A stretch of DNA of 64,000 bases from Cylicocyclus nassatus. Its lineage: Eukaryota; Nematoda; Chromadorea; Rhabditida; Strongylidae. A model generated the notes under the pieces. It ran no database searches, was not told where the DNA came from, and worked only from the letters and a program-made list of their open reading frames with translations. The translations under genes were made by a program, and so were the position numbers. Shown piece by piece: positions 22,582-33,624 of the stretch (positions within the stretch are counted from its first letter, which is position 1; every line of letters starts with the position of its first letter). Location of the stretch: positions 75,967,600-76,031,599 of the forward strand of contig CATQJL010000223.1 in the NCBI GenBank assembly GCA_958299035.1, in the 5' to 3' direction.

Positions 22582-22830
22582 TTGAACCATAAAGAGCTGA
22601 AAGATAGACTAAGGTTGCATCGATGTTCTCTCGATGCGACAGAAAATCAATTAGAGACAAACGGTTTTCTTTCTACGCTGATGCCTACGTTTTCGTCTGA
22701 CCCCGAAGTACATCATGAACAAACATATCGCGAGAATCCGACAACTGCAAGAAATGCGGCGTATTCTGAAAGCGGCACTCAAGTCCAAACAAGATCATTT
22801 GTTCCCTACTTTGAGAAGTTGCATATCTTC

Positions 22831-23189
22831 AAAGGCAGCGTCCAGGCAGATCTGGACCTATGGGGCTTTTACGTGGAAAGTATTTTTGGGGCCCTAACTA
22901 AGGCACTGCTCAAGCGGCAGCTCAGGTAGTGCTGTAATGGCTGAGATATTCCCCTCGAAACGGACCCCGCGACCGTGTTTCGCATGGACTCATGGCAGTT
23001 TCGCGCCAGGATCCACGCTTTGCGCCATGAATCCATGCGAATCACGGTCGCGGGGTCCGTTTCGAGGGGAATATCTCAGCCATTAGAGCACTACTTGCGC
23101 TGCCGCTTGGGTAGTGCCTTAGTTAGGGCCCCAAAAGTACTTTCCACGTAAAAGCCCCATAGGTCCAGATCTGCCTGGGCGCTGCCTTT
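22831..23189. mobile_element. 359-bp fold-back MITE (AGGCAGCGTCC family, copy 1)
   Basis: Nearly the whole element is an inverted repeat. The left arm starts AAAGGCAGCGTCCAGGCAGA and the right arm ends with its inverse (CTGCCTGGGCGCTGCCTTT). Inside, GGTCGCGGGGTCCGTTTCGA and its inverse face each other around 23000. It interrupts the Penelope-like element. It shares its outer 20 bases with the elements at 24038 and 44835. Confidence 0.8.
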
Positions 23190-24037
23190 CAGTAACTGTT
23201 GCGAACGCTTGGTGCCGAACGCTCTTTGGAAGATAATTGTGAGTAGATCAAGAAACATTTGTGGTTCTGTATGCTTTATGCCAATTTGAGCATACGGGAG
23301 AAGTTTGGCAAGTTATGGATGCGAGATTCAAACAACTAACGTGTATCCCAGCCACTGCTAATTTTGTCGAAAAAATTCAACCGACATCGGCTATCAACAC
23401 TGCATCAATGACAGATGCGCCCACAATGCCCCGAGTATAACTTATCGCAATGTCTCTCTTGCTGAAGGAGCACTATAGTTCTCAGTATGGGTCCAAGTTT
23501 TGCGCCCACCCTCATCGTTCACTCCTTGGGTGATGCGAAAAACTGTTGGTAACCTAAAGCTGTTACATGAACGTCTACGTCAAAGAGCAAGGCAAAGCGA
23601 TGAAGTTCGTCAAAAGGGTGCAAGTGCTGGCCCTCGTTTACCTCATATTCCGTTTCCACTGAGCTTTAGGCCTCGAGAACCCCATCAATCGTAGATACAA
23701 AAAACACATGCTGGCCACATTAATCTTCTATACCCGGACACAGTTTTCAAAGAGCATATCACTAGTAATAATCTCACTCCCATTCAACGTCGCGGTTTGC
23801 GTAAACTTCAAATTTTTTGCATTACTAAGAAGATGAGAATTTCAACCACGAGAATCAGAAGAAATCGTGGTGATGACGCGTAGCTTAGATATGGCAGTAA
23901 TTGAACATCATCTAGATGATAGCACTCTGTCTTGCACTTCTACCAAGCAAGAGTTTGTAAAACAAAGCCATCGTCTCAACGTGTGGGTAAATATGGCGAA
24001 CTCCATCGTCTTGCTCAAAGTTCTGGTATCGCATCTT

Positions 24038-24483
24038 AAAGCAGTGTTCGGGCAAAAAGTCGATTTTGAGATCTTGTGCTTCCCCGGGCCTTTCACTATG
24101 CTGAATCCGAAAATCCACATTGGAAAGCGCAAAAACGGCAAAAAAGGGCTCTAACGCAGGAGGGAAATCGGAAGTGGGCGGGTCCTCCCCACTGTGAAAT
24201 TCGCAGTCCCAGCTTTTGAAGCGATCTTCCCAATTCCTCTAGCTCCCTGAGATCTCCACCGGCAATGCATGACTTAAAATCGGAACCGAAAAGATCGCTC
24301 TGGAAGCTAGGAGCGTGAATTTGCAGTGGGGAAGGTCCCCGCCCACCTGCTGATTTCCCTCCTGCGTTAGAGGCGTTTTTCGCCGTTTTCGCGCTCTCCA
24401 ATGTACATTTTCGGATTCAGCGTAGCGAATAGCCCGGGTAAGCAAAAATTTCAAAATCTAGTTTTTGCCCGGACACTGCCTTT
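24038..24483. mobile_element. 446-bp fold-back MITE (AGGCAGTGTCC family, copy 2)
   Basis: The left end AAAGCAGTGTTCGGGCAAAA and the right end TTTTGCCCGGACACTGCCTTT are inverse copies. The arms continue with GATTTTGAGATCT / TTCAAAATCTA and GCTGAATCCGAAAA / TTTTCGGATTCAGC. TTAA occurs at both junctions (TTAA-AGCAG and GCCT-TTAA), which would fit a piggyBac-type TTAA target if the outer bases belong to the duplication. Confidence 0.75.
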
Positions 24484-24801
24484 AAAGTCGATTTACCCAA
24501 ACGTCCAGTCCTTTACGTGCGACTAAAGACACAAACTCCTTGCGTCAGAATTTTGAAGGTCCATTAGACTACAAAGTAAGACCCATTATAAGCAGCTGCA
24601 GTGGCCCTAACGGAATTCTCATGGCTATTGTTGATCCTAACACAGTTACTAAAGTATGTGCCTGCCCATCTTTCGAATACTAGAGTTTTTGGAGCAGCTC
24701 AGTACAAGGCAGCTCAATGGAAAATGTGCGATTGAAACCTTTGATGTCATTTTGTTGTACACAAGTGTGTCCAATGAAAATGCTATGGAAGCCATGTATG
24801 A

Positions 24802-24930
24802 GCTACTATCGGAACATAGTTCCGATAGTAGCTGGCCATCGGCGATATCGGCGACAAAAATCGCCAGTTTTACACGTATTTGATGCATATCGATCGTCGC
24901 CATGCTATACTCCTCAAGGAGTATAGCTCC
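24802..24930. repeat. Two short perfect hairpins within the Penelope-like RT remnant
   Basis: GCTACTATCGGAA/TTCCGATAGTAGC at about 24802-24834 and GCTATACTCC/GGAGTATAGC at about 24903-24927 interrupt the RT frame just after AMEAMY. They look like secondary inversions or small insertions and not element ends. Confidence 0.5.
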
Positions 24931-25412
24931 TAACTTTATCTTACGGACATACGTGACTAGATGATTTCATAAACCAGCTAGTAAGAATTTATCAATTCAC
25001 TACCGCTCTGCACATCCTTGGAGCATGAAACGATCCGTGATAGGCAACATTTCAAGACGCAAAATTGGTTTCATCCGACGTTGAACAGCGCAATGCTTCC
25101 ATGAACCTTGCCAAAACAGACTGCGCATTCTAACGGCTGTGCCGCAAAAGGTGCACCAAGGCATACCTGCAGACAAGAAAGCAGACCGATTGAAATGAAC
25201 AAGACAACAAAAATACCGTTCTCTGCTCCATTCGTATCTGATGATTTTAGCAGAGCTATCAGAAAATGTTTGTTTCAAGCGGACCTCGATGATTCCGTCA
25301 GAGCTATAGATATTCCACCTCCTGATTTTAAAAAACAACTTATTGTTAGTCGTAATCGAGCGTATGACAGAGCCTGCACGACCGCTGATTGTATCATCTG
25401 CCCTGTCGCGGC

Positions 25413-26175
25413 TCAGCGATACGGGCGCTCCTAGAAGTAGGAGGCCGGGAGCACTGGTTGCTGCCGCGCTATCCGGCGACGATTACGGTACTTTCTCACG
25501 CGTGCCGCAATCGCCTCCGGACCCCTCCTTGCCTTGGAGCGTTGCCAGCAAAACGGCTATATGAAATGACGGCGTCTCATTGCAGCGCCTGTCTGCTTCA
25601 TTTTCGATCGATTATCTTTTCCCATCTTTGTTCATTATGCTACTACCTGGCATTTAGCTCCCGCTTTGGATGTTACTTTTGCAGTGCGGTTGAGCATATC
25701 GAAATCCATCGTGGATTGAAATTCAAGATCTCGGGATTGTTTTTGGACGAGCCACCTTTGAGACTTTTGGGCCTTGAGATATTAGGATCTTTTGAACTTG
25801 GGAGCGCGGAGGCTATCGCGCCTGGTAGCCGGCGACGCGCGGCGGATCTGTTTAGGTGAAGCCTCGGGAGCATTCTTATTATCAGAGTTTTAGACACGCT
25901 TCATCGGTAGCACGGGATGGGGCAGTTTGTCCTGTGTTGAGCTTGTTATCGTTTAGTAGTTTAGCCTTTATTCTCATAGTTTTCTTCGTAGTTTAGTTGT
26001 GAGTTTTTATGTAGCTTTTTATTATCTCTTTGATGTAATAAGGATAAATTTTTAGTAGTTAATTCCTTATCTAGACGCTCGCTAGGGCAAGTTAATGGGG
26101 TAGGTCGCGTCGTAAATTCTAAGCGGGCGAGCCTTGGTTACTCGGATTAGATCTAGGTGCTTAGAGCCCACCGAG
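25413..26175. mobile_element. ~760-bp insertion of unknown type within Penelope-like copy 1
   Basis: The Penelope frame stops after IICPVA and resumes about 760 bases later at CLSGKSGDFMELGVIDLIT, where the related copy at 57.7 kb is continuous. The inserted part has weak inverted ends (GGGCGCTCCTAG / CTAGGTGCTTAGAGCCC). Bounds are approximate and no target duplication was identified. A 156-codon open frame inside has no motif. Confidence 0.45.
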
Positions 26176-26530
26176 CCGCCACATGCCTGTCTGGAAAATC
26201 AGGCGACTTCATGGAATTAGGAGTGATAGATCTCATAACATGTCGAAATTGCGGTGACCAATGCATAGGAGAGACCGGCAGACTCCTGTGCACAAGAATA
26301 AATGAGCATCGTGACGACCCTAAAAAATTTAGAATCTCAACACCTTTGGTTCGAAGGCTATGTCATGAGGACCAGTACTTTCAAGTCACTGTCACGATGT
26401 AGCACGAATCCGAGTCAGTAGCCCGCAAAACGTTGAAGGCCTTTTGAATAGCATTTAAAGCACCAAAAATGAACCGCAAAGATGAAGACAATGCCATAAG
26501 CAGCGAACTGTTTCCATACAAACAACATGT

Positions 26531-27723
26531 GGATTGTAATACGAGTTCTTCTATCATTATAAAGCGCAAAGCGTCTGTCTGTTTGCCTGTGTGTATATAT
26601 ATCTGTCTGCCACGAAATTCATGGAGCGTGTGTAGCTGAGGTCTTAAGCTGAAATTTTTGGTCATAGCACCCTATCAGCATGTAGGTAAATAGTGCTTGA
26701 GCACAAGCCTATCCGATAATTGGAACCTTCAAAAACTGCGCGTCAAACGGGTCCACGCAATTTAGCCGACTAGTGTGGGCCGGTGTTTGTACTTTTTGCG
26801 AAGTTGTGGATTTGCTTAACAAGTAAATGTGCAGACCATAGGCTTAAGTCCAAAAAGTGAGCAAACTATCTATTTTTATGCAGAAAGGAATGATTGGTAG
26901 ATCATCAATCTGTCAATTTTCAGCTAATTATTTGCGAAGATTTCTGCTCGGAAATATAGGGGACAAAAGTAACTGTCCATTGTGGAAACTACCGTCACTT
27001 TGGTAACCTTACCGTATGTGTAAGGGAAGAGATGAAGAATTGAAATTTGGTTGAGACTTTGTGTGGAGTTAAGTATGCAGTCCGTTAGTTCTTCTCGGTG
27101 TAATAGTGATATTCACTGTTATAGCGCTCACTTCTTCACCTTACTCGATCCTAGTATCTCCTCATTTTTTCACAAAAACCGTTCTCGATTGAGACACCCC
27201 CCCCCCCCACCCCCAGTCTTACCCCCAATACGACCGCCGAGGTCGGGCGCTCTTGACCCCACGCTCAACCCTGGTTATAATACTGTGCAAGTGATTTGTT
27301 TTTCCTTTAAATGATTGAATTAATTTTTGAAATTTTTTAGAAATTCAAATTAGAATTGTAAAAAAAATTCTATCAGGGGCGTTGCTGAAGTCTTCCCCTT
27401 TTTTTCTAGGGGTTATGGGCCCGGAAAGATTTTGAGAATCACCCCAAAAGAGGCAGTACTGAACATTCACTATCATATACCAATTAAATAGTATTCCAAC
27501 AATAATGAGGCGATTATGTTCTTATAAGAGTAGCCTTCAGCCTTCTCAAGCCAGTTTTTTCTTCAGGTTGCGTGGCTATCTTTAAAAAATTCTGCCCCCC
27601 CCCCCCGAGGCGAAATTCTGCGATTACCACTGCTATTAGGGTTCTTTCGTACTGCAGAGGCTGCGGCAATTACGGTTGCGCACTAATAATATATAATATC
27701 GACTGATTGACCGCCGTTGGCGA
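26531..27723. other. Non-coding stretch, decayed repeats
   Basis: At 26554 TCATTATAAAGCGCAAAGCG plus TGTCTG repeats resembles a Helitron-like 5' end, but no matching 3' end was found. About 27285-27620 is a decayed relative of the short hAT MITE at 34773: it shares GTGCAAGTGA(C/T)TTGTTT, GCGTGGCT and a poly-C tract followed by CGAG(G/C)CGAAAT. Poly-C runs lie at about 27198-27210 and 27596-27606. Confidence 0.4.
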
Positions 27724-27993
27724 CTGCAGTATGAAACGACTCTTACCAGGGAAGGATCCTTGGTCAAAGTGGCCATCTGGGAAGTGATGCATATGGGTAG
27801 GCAGTTCTTCACATGCTGATCTCAAATCTATTTTTATCATCTGCGCATTTTTTCTGTAAAAGGAGTTGTGAGCTGGTTTTTCTCCAAAACGGCCTTCTTT
27901 CTATCAAGGTGCGGCAAGGACCTCTCCATTGTGGCAGCGTGGTGTAGTGGTGAGTGGCGGCGATTTACGGGTGAGTGGTCAGTATACTTGGGG

Positions 27994-28312
27994 AAATTCG
28001 AAATTTTTTTCGAATATTCGAATATCGAATATATTCGAAAATTGAAAATTTCGAATATTCGACTATCGAATAATATTCGAAAATCGAAAATTTCGAATAT
28101 TCGACTATCGAATAATATTCGAAAAATGAAAATTTCGAATATTCGACTATCGAATAATATTCGAAAATCGAAAATTTCGAATATTCGACTATCGAATAAT
28201 ATTCGAACACTGAAAATTTCGAATGTTCGAATATCGAATATCATTCGAATATCGAATATCATTCGACCTTCGAATATCATTCGATTTTCGAATATCATTC
28301 GAAAATATAATG
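27994..28312. repeat. Left subterminal TTCGAA-rich palindromic repeats
   Basis: A unit of about 44-46 bp (TTTCGAATATTCGACTATCG, then AATAATATTCGAAAATCGAAAA) recurs at least four times, then degrades to CGAATATCATT units. Every unit is itself palindromic, so both strands show similar open frames that should not be taken as genes. Confidence 0.85.
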
Positions 28313-29895
28313 TGCAAGTGATATGGTAACATGACCAAGCTCATAGTTTACAAGTACTGTAGGTCTTTGTAGTGCCCTTTTATGCGACTACTACTCTGCA
28401 GTACATGACGTATATCTCAGCGCGTTGCGCGGATTCTCTACATCTAGCCCGTGCCGTCGACAACTCCACGATAACGTATAGTATACACATTGTTGACCTG
28501 TAAAAATGCTTTACCCACAACTTTCGACTCGACACTCGTGGCAACAAGCAATCTTCCTCTCGTTGGCAATGCGATAAGCTAGACCGCTGCTGGAAATACT
28601 ATACAATGACTGGTTCTACCATATCCCTTTCTCGCACTACAACAAACGACGAACTTCTTGACACAACACTATCCTTCCGGTCACTAGTGCATTATCTTGA
28701 ATACGCCCTCAATTTACGTCGAGTGAAAGTAACGCTGCGATGATATCAAGAACATCTTTACGTTCACGTTCACATCTATCACCTTTTCCGAATGCGAATG
28801 AAGAACAGCGTGCACTAGACCTCAGGCTCATTACGAAAAGTCAAGTCGCAAGTCATTTTCCTAAGCTTTGGTGCTTTTTGAAAGGTACTCAAAACTTCAG
28901 AAACTACCAGGATCGGTAGTAATTTGGTCGGAACTCACAGTTACTTTGACTTAACTCTGAGTTATATCTGAGCTGACTCGCACCTTTCTTACCCCTTCAA
29001 CAGTTGAATGGACCAAATCTAAAAAGCGATATATGGCAGGAGACTCCGTAACCGGTAATTTATCCCTAGTAGGAAAACATTGTCGAAATCGTTCTGCACA
29101 AGAAACAGCGCCACCAAACTCGCAGTTGTGCTTTGTGATAACTCTGAGTTTGTGGGCGCAGTCTATCGTGGAACTCAGAGATAAACCTGAGTTTGGTTAG
29201 AGAAAGAGAAATAGTGTACAAAAGAAGAGATGCATCTAAAAAGTCCTCCGGAGTACATTTTTCTCGTACTTTCAGCAGGCATGTGGGGGGGGGGGGGTGG
29301 TATCGTAACAAAATTTTGAAATCTTGTGAAGCCTTGGTCTAGGAGTTGTTCGGTGCGCAGATCAAAAATATGGTACTCATTTTTCACTTTCTCGGTCATA
29401 AAGCCGTGTTACGGTGGATCTAAACGTTGGAACTCTAAGTTTAAGTTTTAAAGTTTACTCAATGACGCTCATGAAGAACTGATAGACGCTGTTGAGAACA
29501 TCAAAATCTGGCGCTGGATAGCGAAAAATCGGTAGCAGCTACATCTGTCCCAGAAATGGCGCATCAGTATTACTGTATAGACTACTGCGCCAGGACCACG
29601 AAGCATATACACTCCCCATTGAGAGTTGTAGCTTGATAGAAACTCCTACAGTGACGTGCTAGGCTTAAGGAGTTCCATCCAGGGACCAGCATGAGATCGT
29701 TTCTAGGCTTCTTGGAAACGAAGTCCCCTTTGACTGTCAGCCCTAAACGTAAAAAAACCCTCAAAAGACGAAACGTCGACTAAAAAACGTCGCAATTTTT
29801 GGCCACAAAAATGATATCCTTTTGCTTTTTTGCCCCAACCAAATCCAGCTTGCTTCCATACAATCTTCGCCGGGCTCTGGTTTCATCATTCAAAT

Positions 29896-30209
29896 TTCGA
29901 ATATTCGAATATTCGATGTTCATCGAATGATTCGAATATTCGAAGAACATCGAATGATCGAATTGATGACCATCGAATATTCGACTTTCGAATAATATTC
30001 GAAAATTGAGATTTTCGAATATTCGACTTTCGAATAATATTCGAAAGTTGAAATTTTCGAATATTCGAATATCGAATATATTCGAAAACTGAAAATTTCG
30101 AATATTCGACTTTCGAATTTTATTCGAAATCTCAGATTTTCGAATATTCGACTTTTCGAATGATTCGCATTCGAATGATTTATTCGAATAATCGAATAAT
30201 CATTCGATT
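29896..30209. repeat. Right subterminal TTCGAA-rich palindromic repeats
   Basis: Same motif family as the left subterminal block, with units such as TTTTCGAATATTCGACTTTC and GAATAATATTCGAAA. Left and right arrays differ in their third positions (ACTATCG versus ACTTTCG), suggesting independent homogenisation within each array. Confidence 0.85.
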
Positions 30210-31022
30210 CGGTCCCAAGTATAGTGGTCAGGGTCCGAGTCCCGTTGTCGCCCACAGTTTTGCATTTTCTAAACTTGTTGCTAGCCTTTGTAAATACCAC
30301 ATATGGACAGTCTCGTAAATCTCTCTACAAGTGATCATTTTTCGAGCGCACGCTGTGGAAAGCATTTTTGATCCCAACGCTTTCTGATTGATTACCATAT
30401 CTGCTCATAGTTTCGCTGTCAAAACTCTATGTATCTGTAATAGCTTTTACAACAAACTCCTCAGCAAAACAATTATTACGTTCTCCAAATATAGGATGAT
30501 CACTTGTGGAGAGTCTACGATAGGCTGTTTATATGAGGCATTTTCAAAAGCAAGCGATAAAAAAAGGATAAAGGATTCGGCGTTTTCAACTCTGCGGGCA
30601 TGCGCCGATATGCGTGCGAGCCTTTACATAGCCTTACAGTGAATTGCGGGGACCGGACATTACCACGTGAGTGCTTTCAGGCGCAGAATCCTTTATATTT
30701 TAAGGCAAGCAATAATTTTAGAAAAATGGAAAACTGCTGGGCGACAACAAAACTAAACCATAGTCACTCACCTGTAAAGCAGCCACTCATCACTACTGCA
30801 AGCTGCCACAGCGGAGGTTCTCGCCGTGCCGCGCCTTGATAGAAGGAAGGCCTTTTTGGAGAAAACAAAGGCTTGTAACTCCTTCTGCCGAAACGCTCCG
30901 CGGATAATAAGAACAGACTCGAGATCAGCGTTTGAAGAGCTGTCTACCCATATGCATCACTTCCCATATGGCCACTTCGACCAAAGATCCTTCCCTGTTT
31001 AGCGAAACTGCAGTAAACGAGG

Positions 31023-32505
31023 CTGCTATTCTAAATCCATTGTCTGTTGCTTCTTTGTAATGGAATCATAGACCGAAAAGTGTAGTGCTTAATAAGTTAA
31101 GGTTTCAGCTTTCGAAAAGCTGTCACCATGCGCAACTAGAATTTGTGATTTTGTGTTTCTCCTGAAATAAGCGATTTAGGGAAACCACTCTTGATCGCAA
31201 CCTTTTGGGAGCCGCTGTGCAAAATTTGATGAACTTGGTTTATACTTTGTGTGTGCGTAATAAGCAGTCACTTGATATTCTACAAAACTCAGAAAAAGTT
31301 ATAATTTGTCAGACAAAGTGTTTCATGGAGAAAGATGTTGTACCTGCCCATGGTTCCCTATCGTCTGAGAAATCAGCACAGACGAGTGTGCGCAGTTTAT
31401 TGCTTCTACCCCCATCTTCCATTTTCAGTTACAGGTATCCCAACGTGAGTGTCAAAGTCGCCGCTCGAGTCGTCGTGGCCGCCTCTCTCGGGCTTTGTAC
31501 CGCGATCGCGGACGTATTTACTCTGTCGTCTCCTCATTCTTTTCTCTTCTCTTTGACCATTTTTCGCATAATTTTTCAATGTTTCGCTTTTTGTCCCATA
31601 GATCGTCTTACCTAGAATTGGCACTATGACTAGCCTGCCAGTTCAGCAGTTCTTTATTCGGCTGATGGACCGATGGAGTGGCGCCTGTAATTCGCAGGAT
31701 TTACAGCTATTTTGAGAGGAGATTATCTGTACCAATGCTTTCAATGTCATTTAGTTGACAAGAAACGCTTGCAGTCAAGAAGCTTTCACGCGACTTGAAG
31801 GCAGCGGCTCAGCAGATCGACGACTTTGAAGTACTTATCGTTCTCGATTTCCCTGGATGAGCTGAGTCCAAGATTGTGCTTAGCTTCTGAAAATGTTAAG
31901 AAGTTCCACTCATCTAGGCGGCAATTATATTATTGGCTCCAGCAGACAATAGCTTTACAAAGGGGCCGGCCTCCGCTGCCCGCCCAAACGGCAGCTTCTA
32001 TGTCCAAAAAGCGATCCGTTATTATCTTCAAAAGCTGCAAAACACAGTTCTAGTTCATCCAGAGAAGTCAAGAACGATGATTACCCCAAAGTTGTCAATA
32101 ACTGTATATTCAGGTACCAATACGGCTAAAAGGGGTAAGGAAGAAAGCTAAAATGAATATCTCTGAGAAATTAGAAGCACACAGTCAAAAATCAAAGAAA
32201 GACGAGTGAGCAGACGGCAGAGACCAAACACATATTGATTGAAGCCTGAAAAAAATCCAGGTGGCACACTCGGCGCAATGCCCGAGCGAAGTGGCCGCAA
32301 ACCGATCCGCAGCGGTCTTGACACTCTCGCGGATGTCCTGTAGATGTAGAGCTTAAGCAAAATTGCTAGTTAAAGAGGACTTCGTCTATGCAATTTTGCA
32401 CCAACTCAATTTTCAAATGTCAGATTGAGGCACAGAAATAAGAGAGCGAGCGCAATAACGCGCCTAAGATTTATAAAAAAATAAGTGAATAAATAATTAT
32501 GCCGC
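31023..32505. other. Non-coding or unrecognised stretch
   Basis: A 136-codon open frame at 31205-31615 and others at 31826-32151 have no recognisable motif. The segment near 31770-31830 (LKKLSRDLKAAAQQIDDFEV) and the frame from 31933 might be remnants of a retroelement, but no diagnostic residues were found. No element ends were identified. Confidence 0.3.
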
Positions 32506-33007
32506 TCACTCCTCCAGCGGAGGCGCACTTGAGCGGAAGGTAGCTCGGAAGCTAGGCGCTTCTTCTCTTCCTGCTTGTTCCACACCAGTACCGTTTCGGC
32601 TTGTGCTATCCATCTGATGCAATCCATATAGAGTGATCAGCGCTAGGCCTAACAACACGACAACCACTAAAAATAACTCTGTACTAACAAAAAGGAAGTT
32701 TTTGTCGTTCTTCAATGCTTGAAAAATTTTGTTTTATAGATTCTTTTCGTTTAAACATGTGCAAAATCTTTTCTTCTCAAGTGCAAAACTTACCAACTCC
32801 GCAAACTACTTTGATCTGTGAAATAGTAGACGGTTGCTTCTCGTGAAAAATTGTGGTAGTAGTTGCAGTCGTAGTAGTGTTATCTCGGCAATCGTCATAA
32901 GCGGAAGGCTGATGACATATGCAGTGATAGTTGTTTCCCAAAACATAGCACAATCCTCTATCAAAACAACGATTGCGACAATAGCTGCTATTCACGAAAT
33001 GAGCCAT
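32506..33007 (-). CDS. Small EGF-like plus transmembrane protein, copy 1
   Basis: Two exons on the minus strand (33007-32794 and 32717-32506) join in phase to 141 residues. Exon one holds six cysteines in EGF spacing (SSYCRNRCFDRGLCYVL, then CICHQPSAYDDC), followed by a Thr-rich linker. It ends GVVCGV-like at a consensus GTAAGT donor. Exon two starts after TTTTTCAAG and encodes a membrane helix (ELFLVVVVLLGLALITLYGL) and a short charged tail ending SSAPPLEE. The layout suggests a membrane-tethered single-EGF protein. No signal peptide is visible at the ATG used, so a further upstream exon is likely: the sequence before it matches the second copy but is shifted in frame. I do not recognise the gene. 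A paralogue lies 9 kb away at 41303-41773. Confidence 0.6.
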
Positions 33008-33624
33008 AGTGCAGAAACAATAATCGTAACGTCGACGTGAATCTTCAACGATGGAAATCGATCAAAATTGTCTTATTGACATGGAATATACTTCTAAAAA
33101 ATCACGGATAAGAACAGAACAGTGGATATCAGCAACATGAGAAAATGTTTCTGCTCATCTCGATCTTGTACCTTACTTTATGTAGATTTCACACTTTTTA
33201 GTGGTGTATGACATCGAATCGTACTTTCTAAAATCATCGAATCCTCTTCCAAACGCGCTTGATTTAAACAAAGATTTTTTTCGTAAGGTATCTTTAGAAC
33301 ATTTCATTTTTCATTAAAGCACGAACTCTTTTGCAAGAGCCTTAGAAATATTTATCTGATAAATTCTCTCAGCAGAATAATAGGTGGAGCCATATGACAA
33401 GTGCATCATGACTAGTGTAACTCAAGATAAGCATGAGAATAGTTTGTGATCATCGTGAAGCTTCTAAATGCAGTGTGTCAGTGGTGAGCTCTTATTGTGA
33501 TAGTACTTCTTCAAGGAAGATGACGCCAATTAAAGCCGTACTATCACTTTTGATAACCTTAGTTGTCGTGATCTCGGTTTGCTTTACTTGAACAGATTTT
33601 ATGTTGCGTAATAAACAAGTTATA
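33008..33624. other. Upstream flank of EGF-like copy 1
   Basis: No gene. The block around 33440-33545 (CACGTAGCTTCTA-like, CAGTGTGTCAGTGGTGAGCT) has a diverged match near 42490-42535, so the duplication that produced the two EGF-like genes also covered upstream DNA. Confidence 0.5.

Larger units (their letters stand above)
22582..26530 (+). pseudogene. Decayed Penelope-like retroelement, copy 1
   Basis: Broken fragments of one long reading frame follow each other on the plus strand. They are an N-terminal piece near 22582-22830, then LSLGSKFC-like and NLKLLHERLRQRARQ near 23480-23600, LTPIQRRGLRKLQIF near 23775, and RT blocks (RPIISSCSGPNGILMAIV near 24570; FDVILLYTSVSNENAMEAMY near 24745). 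Next come PFVSDDFSRAIRKCLFQ and the Cys pair IICP near 25400. Last is a GIY-YIG block (ITCRNCGDQCIGETGRLL, RINEH) near 26250, followed by VARKTLKAF and KMNRKDEDN. An RT followed by a GIY-YIG nuclease is the architecture of Penelope-like elements. It is cut by stops, frameshifts and at least three insertions (22831-23189, 24038-24483, about 25413-26175). The better-kept copy at 57342-57964 confirms the order of the 3' blocks. Confidence 0.75.
27975..30231. mobile_element. 2.2-kb hAT-like non-autonomous element (with 8-bp TSD GTGGTCAG)
   Basis: The element proper is 27983-30223 (2241 bp). It starts TATACTTGGGG and ends CCCAAGTATA. The 8-bp repeat GTGGTCAG lies directly outside both ends (27975-27982 and 30224-30231), as hAT elements produce. 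Removing one repeat and the element restores a continuous tRNA-like sequence. Both subterminal zones are filled with TTCGAATATTCG-type repeats. The 1.5-kb middle has no transposase-like frame, so the element is non-autonomous. The superfamily rests on TSD length only. Confidence 0.8.
27724..31022. mobile_element. Fold-back element containing a tRNA-like segment, split by a hAT-like insertion
   Basis: The left arm (27724-27982, continuing at 30232) and the right arm (about 30600-31022) are inverted diverged copies. AGGGAAGGATCCTTGGTC, GGCCATCTGGGAAGTGATGC and ATATGGGTAGGCAG on the left reappear inverted near 30950-30995. Ignoring the 2.2-kb insertion, the element is about 1 kb. The left arm includes TGGTGTAGTGGT, an A-box-like motif, and, after removing the insertion, GGGTCCGAGTCCCG, a B-box-like motif about 40 bases later, followed by TTGTCGCCC. 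This suggests a tRNA-derived (SINE-like) part. The right arm has a more diverged copy. The ends have no clear target duplication, so the class is uncertain. Confidence 0.6.

Noticed and set aside
25389..25859. 156-codon frame
   Set aside because: It lies across the insertion boundary in the decayed Penelope-like element and has no motif.
26554..26772. A third Helitron-like element starting TCATTATAAAGCG
   Set aside because: The TGTCTG-rich start is similar, but no 3' hairpin plus CTRR end could be matched; the CTAG at about 26770 lacks a hairpin.
27994..28312. CRISPR-like array of regular palindromic repeats
   Set aside because: There are no unique spacers, the genome is eukaryotic, and the array is the subterminal part of a TIR element with an 8-bp TSD.
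27868..28329. 153-codon frames on both strands in the TTCGAA array (ISNIRLSNNIRKSK and mirror)
   Set aside because: Translated palindromic repeat; the same pattern appears on both strands.
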